The notes: generated from the sequence alone by a model not told the origin. A DNA stretch of 64,000 bases from Tenebrio molitor (GCF_963966145.1 NC_091054.1:17360001-17424000); one strand, 5' to 3'. Shown: positions 21,335 to 33,379, counted from the first letter of the stretch. Numbers and translations are program-made.

Positions 21335-22019
21335 CTCGTAGGTACCTTATTTCATTATCTTTTTACACAATAATTACAATAACATGTTGTTTATTTTGTG
21401 GAATAACAAACTTCCTGCGTCATGTAAATAAAACTATGACTGATATAATATGGATTTTAATCAGTTATTCAAACTATGTGACTTAATTCTAGATAGTCCT
21501 ATAAAACGGCCTTGCCGAGGAATCGAAATGTATTTTTTGACATTATTCATTATTTTGAAACCAGTGCAAAAACATTACCTTTTCATTAAAATTGTAACTG
21601 CATTCTTTTTTTTTATATCGAGCATTATGATTATGTTGGAATGGTGTACTAGAAAATGAAATAAATATATACATATACAGGGTGTCCCAGAACTGGCTCC
21701 CCAGAGAAAAAAGGGAGCCTTTGGGCGAATATATTAACGTGTATTTTGAAGAAAAAAAGTCCCATCTCAAATGATAACCGAGAAAAGACATTCTGAAGTT
21801 GATCAATCAGAGTTGAACACCATTAAGGTGGAATAATCGCAATTTTGCGTTTCCTAGGTTTCCTTTTTATCCGTAAACCTCTATAATTCTGTCCATTAGA
21901 TTTGGTCCACTACATTTATTAGAATGATTGTTTACGTCAGTTTGACATTTGTTATGCAATTTCGCTGCGATATTTAATTCAAGTGTATCATTTAACATGT
22001 ATTTTTCCTCTGAGTACGT

Positions 22020-22470
22020 AGATATGATTCTTACTTTTGCACGATGAGGGAACAATGCACGTGAAGCAGTAAGGTTGTACCGTGAACAATTTCCGCAAAG
22101 ACAAAGTCATTCGGATCATAAAACAATCCTGAAATTAATCGCTCGGAGTCGAGAAACGGGTCAGATGCAGCCAGTTCGAAGAGAAGTTGGGGGTGCTCCA
22201 AAAAATGTAAGGACTGTCGAATGTCTTTGAGGAAGACGGCACCCGGAGTATTCGAACAGTTTCTCGTGAAATGGGTTTATCCAAGAGTTCGGTGCAGAGA
22301 GTTCTAGCTGATAATAGGAGGCAACCGTACCACTATACACGGGTACATCTTCTGCCAGAGGATTATCCAATTAGGCGAGAATTTTGTCTATGGTTAATAA
22401 ACCAAAACGATGCTCCACACTTCTTGTCACGGATACTGTTTTCTGATGAGTCGCGATTTTGCCGGTAAGG
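22020..22470 (+). pseudogene. 5' half of the element 2 transposase
   Basis: Plus-strand pieces match element 1: YREQFPQRQSHSDHKTILKL, REMGLSKSSVQRVLADNRR, DYPIRREFCLWLINQNDAPH and LFSDESRFCR. Small indels near 22160 and 22345 break the frame. The catalytic SDES motif is kept. The reading is cut by the MULE at 22481. Confidence 0.7.
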
Positions 22471-22598
22471 TTGTTCCAATCGGCGATTACAGTTTCGTCC
22501 GTAATCCTTTCATGCATAAATTAAAGATTACACTTTCGTCCAAATAGTTCAAAACTGTAAAACTGTAAATATGCAGTTTTGTCCGACGATAGAACAGG

Positions 22599-22605
22599 TA
22601 TATAG
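22599..22605 (+). promoter_or_regulatory. TATA-like box of the MULE transposase
   Basis: TATATAG stands 158 bp before the ATG, between the subterminal repeats and the coding region. Confidence 0.35.
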
Positions 22606-22762
22606 GTACGCTGGGGTGGCTGGGTTTTATTGCCTACCCTTTGGGGAAAAACCCGGTAACTCCTACCCCTACCCGCACCTGCATCAGTATCGGCAGGACC
22701 GTATTTTCAGTTCTCATTGTCTCATTCTGAATTAGTTGCAAAGTAAAATCTAAGTTTGCAAA

Positions 22763-25736
22763 ATGGAAAATTTAGACATCCAAAAAAGTGTTTCTAAACG
22801 TGGAAAAGTATTGTTGATTGTTAACAATTATAAGTTCAGTTTTTGTGATAAATTGTTGAATGGTGAGTCGAGATGGAGATGCAGAATTCCAAAGTGCAAC
22901 GCCACGATCTACACAATTGGTAAAGATTTTTTAATATCACGGCATAATTTAATCCATTCTCACGAGGAACTCAGTAAGTCAGCACTACAAAAACAATTCG
23001 TGGCAGTAGCAGCTAAACGTAAGGCTTCTGAAGATATTGGATTGCAACCTAAAAGAATTATCCATTCTGTTTTAAAAGAAAATGAATCTGATCAACTAAC
23101 CATTGATGACGTAAAATCTGTAAAAAGGAGTATATACGGAGAAAGACGCAAGAAGTTTCCAAAGTTGCCTAAATCTTGTTTGGAATTGCATTGCGCTTTG
23201 GAGGACATAAAAGAAAAAATAATTACTAACAGAAAAGAAAATTTTTTGATGATTAACGATATTGAATCGAACATAATAATTTTTTCCTGCGACGTAAATT
23301 TAAAGCATTTGTGCAGATGTACTCGTATATTCATGGACGAAACTTTCAAATACTGTCCAAAGTATTTCTTACAATTATTCACACTTCATGGATACTATAA
23401 TGGGCATTATATTCCGCTGGCATTTTGTTTGCTCAAAGATAAATTAACAGAGACGTATGCAAAATGTCTAACTATTCTATTAAACAAATGTAAGGAAATA
23501 AATTTGAAGTTCCAACCAGAAGAAATTGTGATCGACTTCGAAAAATCTATTCACAACGCCGTCAAAATTGTATGGAATGAAGTTAAAATAATAGGCTGTC
23601 GATTTCATATTAGTCAAGCATGGTGGAGGAAAGTTCAAGAATTGGGGCTATCTAAGGATTATAAAGAGAGAACCGAAGTTGGAAAATGGATTGGATACTG
23701 TTTTGGTCTTCTTTTTTTGGGTAAAAAAAATTACTTATTATTTTGTACAATTTCACATTTAATAAGCAAGTAATAATTAAATGTACATATAGATATAAAT
23801 CATAAACAATGCACTTCTTCAAGTGGAGTTACATAAGGCAGAGTGCCTAACATACTTGCAGCATTTCCACGTTGAATTGCCAATGAGATTCTTTGGTAGA
23901 AGAAAAATTTTGCTCTAGAATCTCCGGATTCAATCATAAGTTTTGCACCAATGAAATCGATAAATGTTTTACATTCCAAACTCCATGGACCTAACGTTTC
24001 GAAAGCTAATGCTTTAAAAATATAATTTGCAGACTTTAAATTTTTATATTTGTCATGTTTTCGTTTACTTGCTTCTTCGGCAGCTGATCCTGCAATTATG
24101 GAAGTTTTTCTTATGTAAGAATCAGCTAAAGTGTCAACACATGTTACATCCCATATTAGGCGTTGACCTTTACTCCATGGAATGAGTGTAGCACCATCAG
24201 GTCTTTTACCATCGTCTCTCAAGAGGCCACATGGTTCAAGAGAGGAGGAAATGTGGATAGAACTTAAGGCTCGCTGGATAATTTGATTTAAATCTGAATG
24301 TCTTGAAAATCTGCCCTTATTTTTAGCACAACTAAGTCCGTGACGGCCACCATTTGAAACTGTAAAGCCGCAGTGGCAAGTATGTTTCTCAAAAATTTCA
24401 ACACCAAAGCGATTTGCTACACATATTTGTAAAATCTTGTTATCCATAAATGTACCGATGTTTCTTGAGGGAAAGGCATGAAGCCAAGCATTAGATTCCT
24501 TTCTTTGTGCGGCAAGAAAACGAGCTGAACCAATTTTATCACAAAGATTAATTTCATTGGCGATGATTCTTGTTGTATTGATTATATCCCAGTCTTTTTG
24601 TAAAAATGTTTCCGTTGGAAATGTTTTACCATTTAATTCAATCCATAATCCAATAGCTTCTTCAGCAAAATGAACACTAACCTTTTTGTCCGTTTTTGGT
24701 AATATTTGAAAGACTAGGTCGTGAACACCATGTATTGAACCAAGGAAGGCTGGCATAGAGATATCTTGAATTTTCCTAATACCGAGACCACCATTTGAAA
24801 TAGGAAGGGAAGCAAGAGTCCATTGATTTTCATTAAACTTTATGTTTAAAAATTTTTGTAAACTGTTACGAATAGCATTGTCTATTGATTTAATACAAAT
24901 GGGAAATTTCCAAAAGGGAGATGTTCTAAGTAAAAAATTTAATCTTGGAACAAAGAGACAATTTTTTACCAAAAAATAAGCCGTGTGTGAGTTTAAATTT
25001 TCTTGTTCAATATTTTTCAAAAGAAGAAAAACTTTTTCAATTTTCTTTTTGGCAATGAAATCAAAACCATCTTTAAAAATTGGGCTTCCAAGTAATTCTA
25101 AATTATTTTTGTTTACTACTAGAATTTCTGATGTTAGCGATTTGAATTTTCTTAAGACATCTTCATCAACAGTATCAGAACAAAAAAAAAGTTCACATTT
25201 ATTTGGGTTAATATGTAGACCTACTTCCTTGGCCGTCTTGATAATTCTTTTAAAATTTTCAAAAACAATATCAGGAACGTCAGTTATTGTTGCGTCATCT
25301 AGATACCAGACGTTTAATTCAGTTGTAATTGATTCAAGGATAGGATGAACATTAATTTTATGTTAATGTAATTTTCATGTATTTTTCTCTTTAAATATTT
25401 TTTTTTTCTCTTTCTACAGAACCCGAAAGTGTTGGTGACTGTTTAGTATTCGAACTGAATGAAATCAGGCCACATAATCAACAACTGGAAAAATTCCTAG
25501 ATTATTTGGTCGAAACTTATATTGACGATGATGCTCCATTTCCACCAAAAATCTGGGCTTCGAAATCAGCTTGCAGCCGAAGAACCACAAACGCATGCGA
25601 ATCGTTTCATGCTCACTTAAATAAATGTTTCAATTTTAGTAACCTCAACATATTTGTATTTTTAGATATCATACAGAATTATCAGTCTGAAATTTACATA
25701 CAAATTCAGAGCATTCATACAAAAAAAAACACCTAA
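22763..25736 (+). CDS. MULE transposase, two exons (22763-23720, 25420-25736)
   Basis: Exon 1 starts at an ATG and encodes a FLYWCH-type zinc finger (residues about 13-70; WRCRIPKCNATIY, then HNLIHSHE). The MULE core follows: MDETFKYCPKYFLQLFTLHG with the first catalytic Asp near residue 191, EIVIDFEKS with the second near 258, and GCRFHIS. The frame meets GTAAAA at 23721. TTTTTCTCTTTCTACAG ends at 25419, and the frame resumes as EPESVGDCLVFELNEIRPHN in the phase expected for this family. Exon 2 holds KIWASKSACSRRTTNACESF, whose Glu completes the DDE triad. Joined exons give 424 codons without interruption, close to the size of related insect proteins. It would cut and paste this element. The 1699-bp intron holds an antisense reverse transcriptase fragment. 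Apparently intact, so possibly active. Confidence 0.85.
23800..25365 (-). pseudogene. 5'-truncated reverse transcriptase with C-terminal endonuclease-like domain, inside the MULE intron
   Basis: The minus strand encodes WYLDDATITDV (the YxDD catalytic motif, near 25300) followed by GLHINPNKCELFF. A 406-codon frame (25020-23800) follows, with a zinc-knuckle-like CHCGFTVSNGGRHGLSC and then GKRPDGATLIPWSKGQRLIW-D. The RPD...WD pattern is like the PD-(D/E)xK restriction-like nuclease of RLE-type retrotransposons. It ends QRISLAIQRGNAASMLGTLP and then a stop. Everything upstream of YLDD, including the other palm motifs, is missing, so it is a dead 5'-truncated insertion. A shift near 25025 separates the two parts. 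Related sequence lies at 39775-40023. The clade is uncertain. Confidence 0.7.
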
Positions 25737-26120
25737 TATCAGAACCTAGAAACGAGAAAACTACTTAAAAGAAAAAATAAAACAATTAGATGATAACCAA
25801 ATTACTCGGCTTCAGTTCATTAAATTGACTTCCCACTATTTTAGTTTTTAATTGAATGTAAATATGTATATAAATATAATAAAATTATATATACAGTTTA
25901 TTTATTTTCCTTGTTGCAAACCCTGTCTTTCGACATGTCTTAATATTGGTAGAGACAGGTACTCAATAAATTTTATTAAGTACAACAGGTACTGCCGGAC
26001 GAAAGTGCATGTACCCTAAAATTGAGTCCGACCGAAACCGTAGGCTTTGCAGGTAGGGCGTTTTAAGGATTAGGTAATTAAAAGATTTCTCCGGACGAAA
26101 CTGTATGTACCCGTTCCAAT

Positions 26121-26700
26121 TATCACAACCTTCATATCTGGGCAGAGGAAAATCCAAGAGAATTATTTCCCAGAAGTTTTCAACATAGGTTTTCTGTTAA
26201 TTTGTGGACTGGGTTATTGGGCGATCGTTTGGCAAGTATAAGTGTGGTGGATCCTTCCATTTGTGAAAATTCCGAATCTCCCGCTCTAGATTGGACCGTT
26301 TGAATTCCCCGCAAGATTAACAGGGGCAAGAAATGCTCAGTTCATTGGCACGGAGCTACCTGATCTACTTGAAATTGTACCTCTTGCTTATCGCATAAAT
26401 GACTGGTTCCAACATGATGGTGCTCCACCACATTTTAGGAGAAACGTTCAGGAAATTTTTGATAACTAATATCCACAGCGCTGGATCGGTCGAGGAGGAC
26501 CGCATCATTGGCCTGCCAGGTCTCCAGATCTGAATCATTTATCGGCGGCCCATAAATTCAGAGGCTGATCTGAGAGTTCGAATTCAGGAGGCTTTTGTTT
26601 CAGTTACTGAAGAAATGATAACTAACGCTACTACAAGAAGTTTGTTACGTAGAGCACAATTGTGCATACAAATGCATCTGCTTTAACATTATTACCTATT
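26121..26700 (+). pseudogene. 3' half of the element 2 transposase
   Basis: This resumes the sequence interrupted at 22480 (TATCACAACCTTCATATCTG, as in element 1). Fragments translate as QHDGAPPHFRRNVQ, then RTASLACQVS-like shifted sequence where the ARSPDL motif is expected, and RSLLRRAQLCIQMH. Several shifts and stops are present. Confidence 0.65.
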
Positions 26701-26765
26701 TAAATAAATGGTTCTTTTTAGAATCGCCATTTTTATTGTTTTATTTCGAAGTTATTATCTTTTCT

Positions 26766-27124
26766 TTATACCATACTGTTATTAGGATTTATCAGTACTC
26801 AATGCTTGATTGATATGATACCCATAACAGACTAGGCCGTTATTCAAAATTACCAGACCGAGGCCGTTATTTTTGCTACCGTTGCTACGGTTACGGCACA
26901 GATGACAACTAAATTTAATTTTTGAAGTAAAGAGAAATGTCAGTTACAAATAAATCATCGTTAAATGTTAAGTATTATTGATATAAAGAAAACTATAAAA
27001 CAACATACGGCCGATATGGATATAACAGACTCGGTTGATTATAAAATCTCGGCCTGCCTCGATTTTACAATATCTCAACCTCGTCTGTTACATAACCCAT
27101 ATCGGCCTAATACCGTTATATACT
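26766..27124. mobile_element. Insertion carrying bulged hairpin copy e
   Basis: Element 1 is continuous here (GCAATTGTCAAGTCTTGATG region), whereas element 2 has about 360 extra bases. They contain AACATAC followed by the hairpin GGCCGATATGG (27009) ... CCATATCGGCC (ending 27107). Inner stems include ATAACAGAC/GTCTGTTA, GGTTGA/TCAACC and AAATC/GATTT, separated by TC or CTCG-type bulges. It ends ATATACTATTTA. Confidence 0.65.
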
Positions 27125-27476
27125 ATTTACACTTGTCAAGTCTTGATGTTGATGACAGATAAACGTCAACGAATTTTTATATCGGAAAACGTCAAAATTC
27201 CAGTTGCCCAAACATTTTATTGATTTGTGCGATATCAGAGATTTTTTGTTGTTGTTTAGCAACTGATCGGATTTTTTAGTAATACCTGAGGATGAGCTTC
27301 CGGGATTGGTGAAATTAAAAACTTTATAACTCGGTAATTTGAGCTAGCAGAAAATTTATTTTAGTCAATTTAGAGTCTCTTTTGTTGTCGGCACATGCCT
27401 GTTTTCTCTAGGGAGCCAGTTCTGGGACACCCTGTATACATCTGTTTTTTTGTTATCAATGTTTTCATATTAAAAG

Positions 27477-30400
27477 CAGGGATGGGCGTCGACGCGTCGA
27501 CTTTATTTGTCGACATCGACACGTCGACAACACGTCATCAATGTCGACGATGTCAATAAAACGTCGACACTGCGTCAACAATATCGACAATGACGGAAAT
27601 TGTAATAATGTGAGGTTATGTATGACTTAAATCTCACATGCACTGTCGTATATATGCCAACAGCTTATTATACAACATTCACAATTATTTCAAATTCGAA
27701 ATGTCTATGGAAATCTGACATTTTAGTTGGCAATCAATATTGTGATTTGGCATAATAAATCTATTTTAGGTTATAATTGAATTGTACTAAATCAATTACG
27801 GAATTGACAACAAAACGAATATTTAATAACGAAACGTCATATGACAAGACCTGACGCCAAACTAACAAAAAAATATCTTGGATTCTTGGCCTGCTGCGTG
27901 TTTAAATCAATCGTGACAGCTAATACAATTGCTCCTACTCGTACTTCATATTAGCTGTGTTAATTGAGCTGTAATTTTAAATTTAGAGATAAGTGTCATA
28001 GGTAGACAGGCAAATATGTAAATGCGGAAGCTTTTTGCTGATGCCGGGTGGTATCAGAGAACAACTAATTGAAAGCCGTCAAAGGGTTTGCAAATTGTTT
28101 TCTTGGCGTTGCATCAAAATTTTTAAATAAAATAATTTTAGGATATTTATGTGACTCTGAAGGCCAAACTAATAAACCCATGGGACACCAGATGAAGATG
28201 TTGGTACCGACCGTTTCATTGTAATTTTACCTTAAAATGTTTTACCATAAGGGTCATTTTTGTCTCATTCATAATTCTTGTCAAATCAGGTAGAAACTCC
28301 GAACGAACAGTCATTTCCTCTATTGCAGCGATCGTTCTTAGTGAATTCAGATTTAATTGGGAATACTTTGGGAAATACACCTACACAATGCCGCTGCCTG
28401 TATGTGGTGAATATTATAGTTTTATTCTCATAGATCGGCCTTCAGAGTCAGATAAATATGCTATATCTTGAAAGTGTGCAGCACAACTGCTGCACTGCTA
28501 AACATTGGATACAAAGTGTCATACTCGGCATTGAAATGTTTATTAAACGCTTTGTTTGGGTCGGTGATGTTTACAACAATTTGGAGCGTTAAAGGGTGCA
28601 ATTTTTTGAAGCTGCCAGATGTTCGGTTTTGCGTTGAAATTTTCTACCTAACTCGGTCCCGACCGGCCGCAGTCCTGTAGCGAAAACTATTCTAATAAAT
28701 AATATAATTTTAAAACATAACGGTAAAAATGAATTTCGTATTTGGTTTCATAAATGATAGGTAATTGTATAAATTTGGCGCATATAAATGATCGTTGAGT
28801 CATCTGATGTCATAGTCAATAAAGGTTGTAATGATTTGAATACATTACTTTTTCCGCCAAATATTTGAACCTGCGCAAAACGGTAACAAATGTGGTCGTG
28901 ATCGTCATCGAATCGGAGGAGCCCTACGTTGTGATTTTCTTTTGGCGGAAAAGGTTCGGAATGCAAACGGTGAGGGTTCCAGTTGGAAGAGTGCCGCAAA
29001 TAAAACACACATGTGAGGGACGCAAAATACCTTTTATTAAAAATGCCTGTAATAACTTGGATGAAAAAGAAATTGAAACGAATACAAAAGACAGAAATTA
29101 AGGTTAACGAAGTACAAGAAATTAACTAGTGGAGTACATCACATCACAAAGATAAACGACAAGATGAATGCAACAATATTTAAAATAGCAGAAAAACGGG
29201 CACATGGCAGACAAAATGACAGTTTAAAGCTTGCAAAACAAGTAAACAAATTATAAGACAGTTATTACAGACAGGGACGGATGAAAAACCCTCTTCAAAA
29301 ACCGTATCCCAGGTATTACTCATATTTTACAATTCGATTAATTACAAAAACAATGTTTAACTCGGAACTATGCGGTCAAGGTACGCCTTCGGGAACTTAG
29401 AGCTGGAGGTAACAAACTTTCGGTCGCGAGGGGACTCAGAAGAATAATCTGAATCATCTTGAAATCAAGCGACGTTTATAGATATTCGGGGTATTAATGA
29501 ATGTCAGACTATTTCGCCGACCAAGCAAGAGTGACAGAGCGCCTCGGGGTCGTACGATTAGCATCACTAAACAGCATAAGCGAATATTTAGCTCCACCGT
29601 CCCCAACCAACCGTTTCCCGACAAACCCCCGAAATCTCTATAACCTCGACGGAAGCTTCACGAAAGCATCCCGCCGCCGCATAAGCGAAGACCTAGGTCC
29701 GCCTCCGCTAACGGTTTTAAATAACCGTAGCTTCCACAGAAATTTACTAAACTACCCCACGACTTCTTGATTGTCACCTAGCTCCCACAGGGGCGCACTT
29801 ACAACATTTTACTTTAACTTTTCCGAAATCTAGCGGTGCTTAACAACAACAACATAAAGAAAACCCGAGTTTAATTCAATCGAACAACGCGTAACATTAA
29901 ACGATGCGAAAATTCGACACAACAAAGCGCAACATTAAACAATGATGAAATACACAAAACATAACGCAACATTAAACAAGGATAACATAAGCAAAAACAA
30001 ACCGCAACATTAAACAAGGAGGAAATAAAAGAGAACAAACGTGCAGTTCAATAACGATAGAATAGAACCACTTTAAATGGCTCAAATATCAGGAAACAAC
30101 ATAAATCACGAATACAATAATCGCTGGTAATGTTAAACAAAAAAGATGGCGGGTCGAGTGCCGCGAAAGTAAAATGTTGGTGAAGAAAAGGAAAATAAAA
30201 TGGACGCTCGCGGTTCGGACGACGGCTACTAATTTCCGAAATTACAAGATTACAAAAAAAGGACCTCCCGGGAGAAAGATAACGCTTAAAATTAACGAAT
30301 GGGCGCTTCTTAAAGCAACAGCATGCAACAAAATGAAATCTACAACATACCCTTACCACGTGGTCCTGGTCCCAAAAACAAAACAAAGGACAACGAACGT

Positions 30401-31731
30401 GAGATAAATAATTACCCGTGTGGATAAAAAAAGAAACTGCCGGATTCTTCACGGGGACACAAAATATTTACCCGGGACGGTAGAGTAATTGGTTCGGATT
30501 TAACTTACAAATTTGAGAAACTTGGATCGCTCTTCGCAAGGTGTGTTCGTTTCGAAAAACTAAACAAAAGTGCCCTACCCCCTTCAACCACCCGCGCGAG
30601 CCCGTTTTCTCCCCGCTATATTTCCGCTAGTAGTTCCCAGTCTAGCCGCTAGTACCTTCACATTGGGCGCGCTGTTGTGGCGGTACCGGAAACTTAAGTT
30701 TAAATTTTAAACTGGGTCACTACAAGGTGATTTTTGCAAATGAAGGTAGTGTGGCTTTTCGTTGTTCTCTTGTTTATTAAGCGATATTATAGCTGAGAGC
30801 AATCCTTCTTATTGACCAACCGAACTCAGCTTTAGCATTATTTCCAACTTAACCAAATTGTTAATGCGGACCATGTTCGATTTGATTGTTTTGGATTTTT
30901 TTTGACAAGTGTCAAATTTAAAACTTTACATTTACAACCGGTTGCAATCAATTAAATATTAAATATTATGTATTAGCGAAAATCTGCAGTAAGACGTCCT
31001 ACTTTATTTTAAATTTTATCCAAACTGTATGCGTTGATAATAATCAGACATTCCTATTTATCGCAAAAAAGGCTTCTAGAAAGTAGTTGATGTTCGTTAA
31101 CAACATGACATAACCTAACTTTATTTTTCAGAATTGAATTTATTTTGAAATGCGTGCAGTTGGGGCCGTTGAAAACTCAGACACTTTGACAACGCCAAAC
31201 TTTTAGCTTTGTAAATGGTATTGAAAGTGACGTTTCTCAAAATGTCACTCAAACATTATCCACATTAATTTCTCTCGCAATGGCTCTTATACTCACACCG
31301 TCCCTCAATCAAACACATTTTTGCAAATCAGATAATTGCGGCATTTCAAAAGTTACGCGCGATTCTGACCTAATATGTCAAATACTGACACTGGCTTTAT
31401 AATCCTTGATGAAAATCCTGTTTACGCTAATCAAATTTCGGAATTTATACAGAGTGTTTAAATCTTTCCTGTCTGAGATTTCAACGGCCGCAACTGTACA
31501 TACACCGTTAGAACAAAATTTACATAGAGTGCATTTAAAACCGTCACTTTTCTTAAATTTTTATTTCGAGAGTAAGGATGTTTTCTGAATGCAATTAAAA
31601 CTTTAATTGTCGGAATCTCGACATTGTTGACATTGTTGATATTGTCGACATTGTTGACAGCTCCCAATTTCTCGACATCTAGCTAATTGTCGACGCGTCG
31701 ACAATGACATAGTCGACACCGCCCATCCCTG
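27477..31731. mobile_element. hAT-type transposon, non-coding
   Basis: Terminal inverted repeat CAGGGATGGGCG (left) and its complement (right), flanked by an exact 8-bp duplication ATTAAAAG (27469-27476 and 31732-31739): both are hallmarks of hAT elements. GTCGACGCGTCGAC and scattered GTCGAC or TGTCGAC words crowd both ends as subterminal repeats. I see no transposase. A solo LTR (28827-30724) accounts for 1.9 kb, leaving about 2.35 kb of element. The bulk of 27600-28820 and 30730-31600 has no recognisable content. Confidence 0.85.
28827..30724 (-). mobile_element. Solo LTR (1.9 kb) with 4-bp duplication AGGT
   Basis: On the minus strand it starts TGTAGTGACCCAG (at 30724) and ends AATCATTACA (at 28827). 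AGGT occurs on both sides (28823-28826 and 30725-30728). The ends match the solo LTR at 42044-43754 (TGTAGTGCCCAG ... GATCATTACA), so both belong to related families with unusually long LTRs. Degenerate CAACATTAAACAA repeats lie at 29880-30020. No internal retroelement genes are present. Confidence 0.85.
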
Positions 31732-31913
31732 ATTAAAAGTTTAAATTTGTAACAGACTGCCATTAATCAAAAGCTTTTTGTATTACTTATTTCTTATTTC
31801 ATTTGTGTGTAATGAAAAGTTCAATTTGAGATTTATTGTATTCCATTTATTATTTTGAATTCTGTACTTTAGTATGCTGTTGGATTATTATCGTTAAAAC
31901 CACATCTATCTAA

Positions 31914-32222
31914 GGCACAATATTTAAACAGCTGATCCGTATCCGTTATCTATATAAGGCCGCTACACACGGACGTTGATGCCTTGAGACCAGCATGTGC
32001 ATACGTGAACGCGAAAGCAACGTCGTCAATGTGGACGCAAAATAAAGCCACGTTGTTGAATGCACAATCAGAAGAACAAAGAACACCGCCAGAAATTTTG
32101 CTAGTACGCTGATGAATGTACGTGCATGTATCAAGACATCCACGTCCATGTGTAACCCGCTATTGTGCATTCACAATCGACTCTTCAACGCCAACGTCGA
32201 CGCCAAATTTATAAAAACACCC
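31914..32222. mobile_element. MITE related to 57163-57334, itself interrupted
   Basis: TTTAAACAGCTGATCCGTAT and the right end CGACGCCAAATTTATAAAAA-CACCC match the element at 57163-57334. The left terminus is missing. A second element (31958-32160) sits in the middle. Confidence 0.5.
31958..32160. mobile_element. MITE nested in another MITE
   Basis: The left end GGCCGCTACACACGGACG and the complement of the right end GCGGGTTACACATGGACG form imperfect inverted repeats that extend inwards (TTGATGCCTTGA, TGGATGTCTTGA). Removing it brings GTTATCTATA next to TGTGCATTCACAATC, the arrangement seen in the sister element at 57290. Confidence 0.6.
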
Positions 32223-33379
32223 GTTATGTTTTATTTGCATTAAATAATATTAGAAGGATCAGGTTAACTTTTTTTATTCAACATCTGTTTATTATGAACA
32301 CATAATAATGCCGATTTTGTGTATATTATGAGGTCTATAAAACACTAGTGGACTAATGAACCCATAATTAAACTGTTTTTATAATTAAACAGTTAATTGA
32401 ACATGAAAAAATGTAATACACAAAATTAGAATTACATGAAAAAGTAATCTCAGATGAAATCATTTGTTGAGGCTTAGGTTAACATCTACAAATTTTTGGG
32501 TTTTGATGATGTTTTAAGAACTGTTACAGAAGGAGGTATTGGATAAAACTATGTATTACACTCGTGCCTTAACAGCAAATAAGTCACTTGTATAGGGTTA
32601 TTATAAATGTTTGTAGTCAACGAGCCCATGAAAACAAATGAAATTTTTTCTTTTGCCGTTTCATACTTCCATACGAAAATGATACGAAGTAGATTATTAT
32701 TCTTGACATTAGGAGGTTATGTTAACCTTCAAAAAAGATTCTTTGAATTATTAACCACAACAGTGAAGATTCGTTTAAAGAGATTGTTCCAACGTTTTAA
32801 TACCGTGAGTAACAGTGACTAAAATCCATCAAGTTATTGTCAAAGTGAACTTTAAAGTTCATATGGTTCAATCCATCTCATACGGACAATAAAATTTAAT
32901 TTTCTCTATTTCAGTTTTGTAAACTTATCCACTGGTGTTCAACCACAGGTGTGTAGAACTGAATTGTTGCTGTTAAATTATTCAATGGGTACTGAATCAT
33001 TTTTGTTTTAATAAATTTCGATGATGAAACAATGTTAGGTACCAGAGGATTCCAAAAGTGTTGATGGAAAATGAAAGAATAAAATCTTTGTAAATAAAGA
33101 CATTTTATTTATGTGTTATATGGCAACAAATTAAAGCTATTTGACTGTCTAGCAAGGTTTTATTGTTGTTGATGTGTATTAAATGATGTCCAATGTTATA
33201 ATGTGAAGGGGCGGGATACAAAAGATGGGCGACGTCAGACAGGTTCCGTGCATGCGTTGATCCAATCTGGAATAGTCATTAACGAAATCAGCAACAAATA
33301 TGGAAGAAGAGGTATAGTTATTTGTTCTAACTTCTCCCTGACTACAATCAGGTTATGAACTTACAGCAGGACCATGCCT
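32223..33379. other. Intergenic, nothing recognised
   Basis: AT-rich. No protein similarity or element ends that I can support. Confidence 0.45.

Larger units (their letters stand above)
20715..21650 (-). repeat. Antifreeze gene duplication unit, copy 2
   Basis: Inverted copy of 5750-7140 without the SINE. Flanks, promoter, leader, coding region and 3' region all align; see copy 1. Confidence 0.8.
22481..26112 (+). mobile_element. MULE (Mutator-like) transposon with FLYWCH finger
   Basis: An exact 8-bp duplication GTTCCAAT flanks it (22473-22480 and 26113-26120). The left end reads CGGCGATTACAGTTTCGTCC; the complement of the right end reads GGGTACATACAGTTTCGTCC. The ACAGTTTCGTCCG core repeats inside both ends (near 22530, 22585, 26000 and 26020), giving subterminal repeats such as transposases bind. 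A two-exon transposase gene lies inside. Confidence 0.85.
21678..27434 (+). mobile_element. Tc1/mariner-like transposon, element 2, with nested elements
   Basis: The same 20-bp ends as element 1 (CAGGGTGTCCCAGAACTGGC) are flanked by TA at 21676-21677 and 27435-27436. Sense strand plus, opposite to element 1. Its own sequence is 21678-22480, 26121-26765 and about 27125-27434. The rest is a MULE (22481-26112) and a hairpin insertion (about 26766-27124). Confidence 0.85.

Noticed and set aside
23092..23382. Minus-strand open frame opposite the MULE transposase
   Set aside because: Shadow of the coding frame; no similarity of its own.
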